The notes beneath the pieces are model-generated. The model had not been told where the DNA came from, ran no database searches, and saw only the letters and a list, made by a program, of their open reading frames with translations. A program made the translations under genes and the position numbers. Positions 59,057 to 64,000 of a DNA stretch of 64,000 nucleotides are shown piece after piece; the first letter of the stretch is position 1; every line of letters starts with the position of its first letter. The DNA is from Sisyra terminalis (lineage: Eukaryota; Arthropoda; Insecta; Neuroptera; Sisyridae), in the NCBI GenBank assembly GCA_958496175.1, contig OY292275.1, positions 59,287,701 to 59,351,700 on the forward strand. The letters are read 5' to 3'.

Positions 59057-59831
59057 TGTAATTATCGTATATTCAAACACGAAATATACAAAAACTAACG
59101 TATCTTTTCGATTAAACAAATCGTAGTCCTTTTGTTTATAATGTTATTGTTCTTCTGAATATAATGATAAACTTGCTGAAATTAATGAGATGGTTAAAAC
59201 CAATGTTGCTAACAGGAACATTTCCCATGAATACATGTACTAACTTGTACTCGAATGTTAGCCAAACCAAAAAAACGATTTTTTATCGTTTTAGAAAACA
59301 TTCTTTTGATATTAGTAAAATTTATAATTTTTATTATAAGTAAGGGCTAAATTTAAAATAATAAGAGGAATTATTAATTCAAAGTCATTTTCCTATTTCT
59401 CATGGAATGCCCCTGTTCCTTTACTTTTTCGTGGTTCCTTATGTAGTGTTATAATTTCTAAGTTACTAATGATTTTGGTTACATTTTATATTTAATTAAA
59501 CTGGAAAATAAACGAAAGAAACACCTGTGTTTTCTGACTTTTTCTAAAATTCTATAATAATATTTTGGAATTAAGATCTTTAAAAATACCGAATACAGGT
59601 ATTGAACTTTCGGTTCGGTATTGCAATCCTTAAGTATAGATAGTATCCATAAGTATAGATAGATTAAGTATTCTTGGTGATTTTAAAAAAACAACCTTCT
59701 CTAGAATTGGACCAAAATTTCCAGAGACCTTCTCAATCTTAAAAAAGTAATAACTAGATTATATTATCTGAAATATCAGAAGCCAAATAATTTTTACTTT
59801 TCCCGAAAAAGTTGTGATGACTGATTTTTTG
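59057..59831. other. trio intron, nothing recognised
   Basis: AT-rich, no exon or element recognised. Confidence 0.4.
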
Positions 59832-59835
59832 TTAA

Positions 59836-60543
59836 GGGTGGATCACCGTCAGAAAAATAAAAAAATCGTTTTTTTTCCATGAATGTCTTCTTATAACATT
59901 CAAGAATAACGTGTTAAAAGGATTGGAATAGCTGACTAATATATTTTCACTGATAAATATTGAATTAATTGATAATAACATAAAAAAATATCTTAAAAAA
60001 ACTTTAAATGCGTTTTTCTCGAAATCAACTTTTTAAAACTGGGAGACAAGATTTCTCAGAAACTATCCGACGGATTGACTTGAAACTGGAGAGTGTTATA
60101 GTTCAACACGTCTTCTTGGTACTAAACCTCTGAAATTGGCCAAACCTCCCCCCCTCAAAGTGGGAGAGGGTGAAAGATCCAAAAAAAGGTCGTTTTTTTT
60201 AACTTTTTTTTCAAAGTCGCGCCATTTTGTGAATTTTCAACTTTTTTCGGATTTTCGAGGTTCAGTACCAAGAAGACGCATTATCAAAACCTACATTCTT
60301 TGGAAAATCATAATCCGACTTCCGGTTTCCGAGAAAACTTGTCTCCCGTTTGCCTCCTCATTTTTGAGGACCCTTTTTCAAAGCGCTGTAAAAGGGGGAG
60401 AGGGGGACATATCGGGGCAAATAAAAAAAATAGTTCAAAACTTCAACTTTTACATGCCGAAGTCCGTTTTTTAATATCTCTAAAAAAAATGGCAGTAGTT
60501 TTAAAGAAGTCATTTTTTTTTACGTTCTGACGGTGATCCACCC
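59836..60543. mobile_element. TIR element flanked by TTAA, 708 bp, non-autonomous
   Basis: Ends are GGGTGGATCACCGTCAGAA and TTCTGACGGTGATCCACCC, a perfect 19-bp inverted repeat, each bordered by TTAA (59832-59835, 60544-60547). An inner inverted pair is GGGAGACAAGATTTCTC and its near-complement GAGAAAACTTGTCTCCC; GGGAGAGGG segments lie in both halves. TTAA duplication is the hallmark of piggyBac-type elements, but those normally start CCC, so assignment is tentative. The 112-codon + frame at 60136-60474 within it has no recognised domain. Confidence 0.75.
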
Positions 60544-60863
60544 TTAAATCATTGATTTAGTTGGAAATTACCTACTCTTACCTACTACTTATTGTAATTT
60601 TTTTTTCATCTTGAAATCTATATTAGAAAGGAGTGGACTAAATTATTAGAAAAACTCAATTTTATTTAAATTCTGGTTTTTTAAAAGTCCAGAGAAAGGA
60701 TTGGGGGAAGACATTTAGTTGTGGGGAAAACTTCACAATGGTTTTATGTCTTCGAAAGTAAGAATGTATGTTTTTTGATTTCACTCATTCGAATGCATCT
60801 TAAAAACAAAAGTGCTGATTTTTTTGCCATATGAATATGAACAGGAAAATTGTTATGTAATGC

Positions 60864-61108
60864 CAGGCCCTGCTCTAGCAAATTTGCCGCCCTGGGCAAG
60901 ATGAAAAAATGCCGCCCCTTCAGGGTTGAAAAAACACAGAGTTTTAATATCACAAAATTTTTAATTTTTTGGAAAAATATTTTTTTAACTAAAAACTAAT
61001 TTTTTCACATTTTTGTTCATATTGTATATCAAATATGACAAAATGCCGCCCCTGAAATTTTCCGCCCCGGGCGACCGCTCGGGTTGCCCACCCCTAAAGC
61101 GGGGGCTG
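60864..61108. mobile_element. hAT MITE, 245 bp, with perfect 8-bp target duplication
   Basis: Left end CAGGCCCTGCTCTAGC, right end CTAAAGCGGGGGCTG, an imperfect inverted repeat of about 15 bp (complement CAGCCCCCGCTTTAG). The octamer TGTAATGC flanks it on both sides (60856-60863 and 61109-61116), the size expected for hAT insertion. Inside are repeated TGCCGCCCC segments and a GC-rich right part. No ORF. A young-looking insertion judged by the intact duplication. Confidence 0.9.
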
Positions 61109-61116
61109 TGTAATGC

Positions 61117-62099
61117 CAATATTACATTGCATTCAGTGCACCAAGTGTCTGCATTATACGTTCGTTTTAGTGGTCGGTATTCTTTTTATAAAAAAATCAA
61201 TTTTATAAAGTTTTCTTTTGAAAGTGCATATAGATTTCCAAAAAAAAAAAATGCCAATTTTATTGCAATCGAAGATTTTTCTTTGATTGCCAATCATCTT
61301 CTGTTCTGACTGAGGTCTTAATGGAATTTTTCCCGTATACAAATTCGATGCATTCGTAAAAATACGCATTTGTAGTACGCAAGCATGTGATGTGTCATAC
61401 GTAGTAAAAATTTATTAATTTTAACAAATAGCTTAAGTGTCGCTTGGCATTGGATTAATATTGGCATCTGTCCAAAAGTAATTTTTTCTCGAAGGAAACA
61501 TTCACGCATTTTTTCCTCGAATATCAAATAAGAACAAATAAATAAAGGTAACATTCGTAAATCCATAAGGGAAAATAAATTTTCACTTAAGTTTATTATT
61601 AATCTTTTTATTGGACAGTCTATATGTGACTGCATAATTGCAATGCATTTTTGTTTAATTAAGGTTTTTTTGGTGTGTGATGTTTTTAGAGTTTCGATAA
61701 ATGAAAATATTTTGAAATCAAGCGCCAATTTAACGTTTCGTGGTTCTCGTATGCAAGAGATTGTAAAAATATTTTTAATATTTGGCCCCAAAAGTGTTTG
61801 ATGTTAAGCGAGAAAAAAAAACACTCACATACATACAAATTACTATTATTCGTGCTCTCTCATTTTTAGCACAATGTTTTCTATTTGGTTAACGAAAATA
61901 ATATATTTTGTCACTGAATATTCTAAAATAGAATCAGCTGTTCGATGAAATATTTTCGGTTTTCGGTGCAAGTACGTTGCAAGTTTGTTGGTCGAGTGCT
62001 CGACGAAAGGGTTGATCATCCCCGTGTATAAATATTTTTTTATTTTTTTTTTTCGGGGTTTATTGCTATTTTGTGAGATTGGGTTATGTGCATGGGGTT
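61117..62099. other. trio intron; long minus-strand frame without motif
   Basis: A minus-strand frame of 157 codons (61318-61791) is the longest non-trio frame outside repeats. Its product is rich in Ile, Leu, Lys and Phe with several Cys, no recognisable domain, and no compositional difference from flanking DNA. Probably chance, but worth a database comparison. Confidence 0.3.
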
Positions 62100-62285
62100 T
62101 GGAGGAATAGCGAAAAAGTGGTATCCCCCGGGAACACGTGCGACGGCGCGGCAAAGCCGCCCCAGCGGAGGCGGCCACCATCCGTAGAGCTCTGTGCCAG
62201 TCGTAGTCGCTCATTCGCGGCCCCCGGAACATAGCTCGTTCGACCCTGCCGTTCCCCATGGCCCCTACTGTGACGTACCATGTGA
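62100..62285. promoter_or_regulatory. GC/CpG-rich island inside trio intron; candidate internal promoter or exon
   Basis: About 180 bp of roughly 65 percent GC with many CpGs (GTGCGACGGCGCGGCAAAGC, CGCTCATTCGCGGCCCCCGG) in DNA that is otherwise about 70 percent AT. On the minus strand it is open (part of a 148-codon frame; ERAMFRGPRMSDYDWHRAL); on the plus strand a 31-codon frame (SGIPREHVRRRGKAAPAEAA) ends in TAG. It could be a 5' exon/promoter for a shorter trio transcript starting before SH3-GEF2, a first exon of a minus-strand gene, or a foreign fragment. No domain is recognisable. Confidence 0.4.
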
Positions 62286-63271
62286 AAATCAAAATATTTT
62301 TTTAAAAATTTTAAAAAAAATAATATTTAATAAAAAAAAATCTCATCTCAAAATTTCGTTAAAAAAAATAATAAATTAATCACTTATAATTTAAACCATA
62401 TAAATCTTTTTTCGGTTTTTTTTTAAATTAAAAAAAATAAATTTTACTTTAATTTTTTCTCACATTAAAAAAAAAAGTTTTTTTTGGAAAATTTCTTTTA
62501 AGATGAACGGTATTTTTAGTTTTAAGCATTTGAACAGCAAAAATATGTAAATTTTCTATAATAATAATAATTAATTGGTCTCACTACCTTATGCAAACCA
62601 CTGAGTGGTTTTGAGCTTTAGTATAAGCTTTTTTAAAGCGAAAGCTTTGGCGAGTGCATGGCATCATCGTTTGTAAGCCGGGGGATGAAGGGATGAAAAA
62701 TGTACACCTATATATTCTATGTTTGGTTATGTTATCATCTCGACATATAGAGTACCGAGTCGTTTGACCGATTTTTTGTTTTGCTTGTATTATATATTGA
62801 GTAAAATGTGTGGATTGTAAAAAAGAACATTTAATGCTTTCCCAGTTTAAATTGTTGGCTTGAAAAAAAAGCATTTGATACGATCATTTAATTAGTAATG
62901 AAATCACACGCTTCGTCAACGCGAATTATCCATGTGGAAACGAAAAAATCATTAAAAATTACGATCGCAGAATTTCAGGTTTTTGAATGGAAATTTTGAC
63001 TAAAATTTGTAGGTTTAAATGTTAATTTGGTTTCCCGAATATTTATTAAATTGTTTGGTTTTTCATTCTTGCATTGCAGTTTTCCTGTTGCACATCTCAT
63101 TTTCGTGTCTTTAATTTCATAGATTTTAATAAAATTCTTTCCCGTTTTTCAAAGAGAAAAAACTTGGTAATACTTGTAGGAAAATCGAGCTTTTGATTGT
63201 TGAAATTTTCTTGTTAAGTAATATGACAGAATTATAAACTTTCATGTCCTTATATTTAAAATTAAATGTAT
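62286..63271. other. trio intron, nothing recognised
   Basis: Very A/T-rich, with long A and T runs at 62290-62480. The 96-codon minus frame at 62584-62874 has no family signature. Confidence 0.4.
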
Positions 63272-64000
63272 TAGACTGATTCAAAAAAATGATGAATTTT
63301 TTTCTGAATTATATCGAAAATATTGTTGGGAATGACAAAAAAAAATCCTGTAAAAGTTTAAGCTCTTAATATTAAGAAGTACCGCACCGCAAATTTCGAT
63401 TTTCCATTTAAATAACATAAGAACAATATTCTCTTGCACTCTGCAATTTTAAAGCTCACGTTGGTGACAATATTTCGGAATGACCAAGGTTTATTCTTGT
63501 AGAAAATTGAACGATCTACAAAAAAGGTCTCTGGCAAGTTTTTGATATATTTATTCCTTCAATAGTTATTTGAGGTCAAAGTTGATGTAAAGAGAAATTT
63601 TTATATTTTTTCAATTTTTCGACACAACCATCAATTTTATGGGAAAATTTTAAAGTACATTTTTTGTAGAGCATTTTTTTCCTATAACTTATCTCTATAA
63701 AAGTTTTTGCTATTTTTCACAGGTCACAGGTTTTTAACATAAAAATACTTTTTATGTTAAAAATATAATAATTCAGGGAATTTTCTGTGAAAAATATCAA
63801 AAACTTTTATAGAGATAAGTTGAAGCAAAAAAAGTGCTCTACAAAAATAGTGCTCTACAAAAAATGTCATATAAAATTTTCTCATAAAATTGATAGTTGC
63901 GTCAAAAAATTGAAAAAATACTAAAATTTCTCTTTAGTTCAACTTTGTCCTCGACTAACTTTTGAAGGAATGAATATATCAAAAACTTGTACAAAGACTT
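63272..64000. mobile_element. Long hairpin MITE, family 1, cut by window end
   Basis: Left terminus TAGACTGATTCAAAAAAATG, then the family markers ATATCGAAAATATTGTTGGG, CTACAAAAAAGGTC, the type-B loop (ATATAATAATTCAGGGAATT at about 63763) and most of the right arm up to TCAAAAACTTGTACAAAGAC. The right arm contains a small duplication (AGTGCTCTACAAAAA twice at about 63833-63862). The right terminus is beyond 64000. Confidence 0.85.

Noticed and set aside
61846..62292. 148-codon minus frame as a complete gene
   Set aside because: Only the GC-rich first 60 codons look unusual; the rest is AT-rich with chance composition. Kept only as a candidate regulatory/exon island.
1..64000. tRNA or rRNA genes
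   Set aside because: No convincing B-box (GGTTCGAATCC-like) with a matching cloverleaf, and no rRNA-like conserved blocks were seen by eye on either strand.

Overview
The window reads as nuclear DNA from an insect (arthropod) with a very AT-rich, transposon-laden genome. Evidence: spliceosomal introns with GT..AG borders, a metazoan multidomain RhoGEF gene whose protein is clearly animal, and typical arthropod transposon debris (Jockey-clade non-LTR reverse transcriptases, hAT-type and TTAA-flanked non-autonomous elements, very long hairpin MITEs, hammerhead-like Penelope-type fragments). The order of insect cannot be fixed from the sequence alone.

Only one gene is firmly supported: the middle part of trio (triple functional domain protein, Trio/Kalirin family) on the + strand. 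Six coding exons with matching phases were found: 43285-43476, 43722-43894, 49636-51288, 51345-52074, 52131-52372 and 52436-52535. They encode in order part of the spectrin-repeat array, the first DH (RhoGEF) domain, the first PH domain and the start of the linker towards the SH3 domain. The N-terminal Sec14/first spectrin exons and the SH3-GEF2 exons are not seen, so the gene runs out of the window at both ends. If no small exon was missed, the intron before 43285 is over 43 kb and the one after 52535 is over 11 kb.

Layout: 1-43284 is non-coding as far as can be seen. It holds long hairpin MITEs (3.0, 6.7, 9.0, 12.8, 27.6, 36.3 kb), degraded Jockey-like elements (16.0-17.0 and 24.7-25.7 kb), a hammerhead-bearing fragment (34.5 kb), a tandem/inverted hammerhead-like cluster (40.2-40.9 and 42.3-42.7 kb), several small TIR elements and a few CpG-richer islands that may be regulatory or hidden exons. 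43285-52535 is the trio exon block; the 5.7-kb intron at 43895-49635 carries a third Jockey-like element and a palindromic hammerhead-repeat cluster ending about 390 bp before the 1.65-kb exon. 52536-64000 is intron with 300-bp and 500-bp tandem duplications, a decayed DNA-transposon protein with a repeated GTGACTGGTGG motif, a TTAA-flanked TIR element, a 245-bp hAT MITE with a perfect 8-bp target duplication, one GC-rich island at 62.1-62.3 kb (candidate internal promoter or exon) and a long hairpin MITE cut by the window end.

The most unusual material is the RNA-capable repeat content inside a host gene: several roughly 1-kb near-palindromes predicted to fold into long double-stranded RNA if transcribed as trio intron, and two families of hammerhead-ribozyme-like repeats, one arranged as three tandem 141-143 bp monomers.
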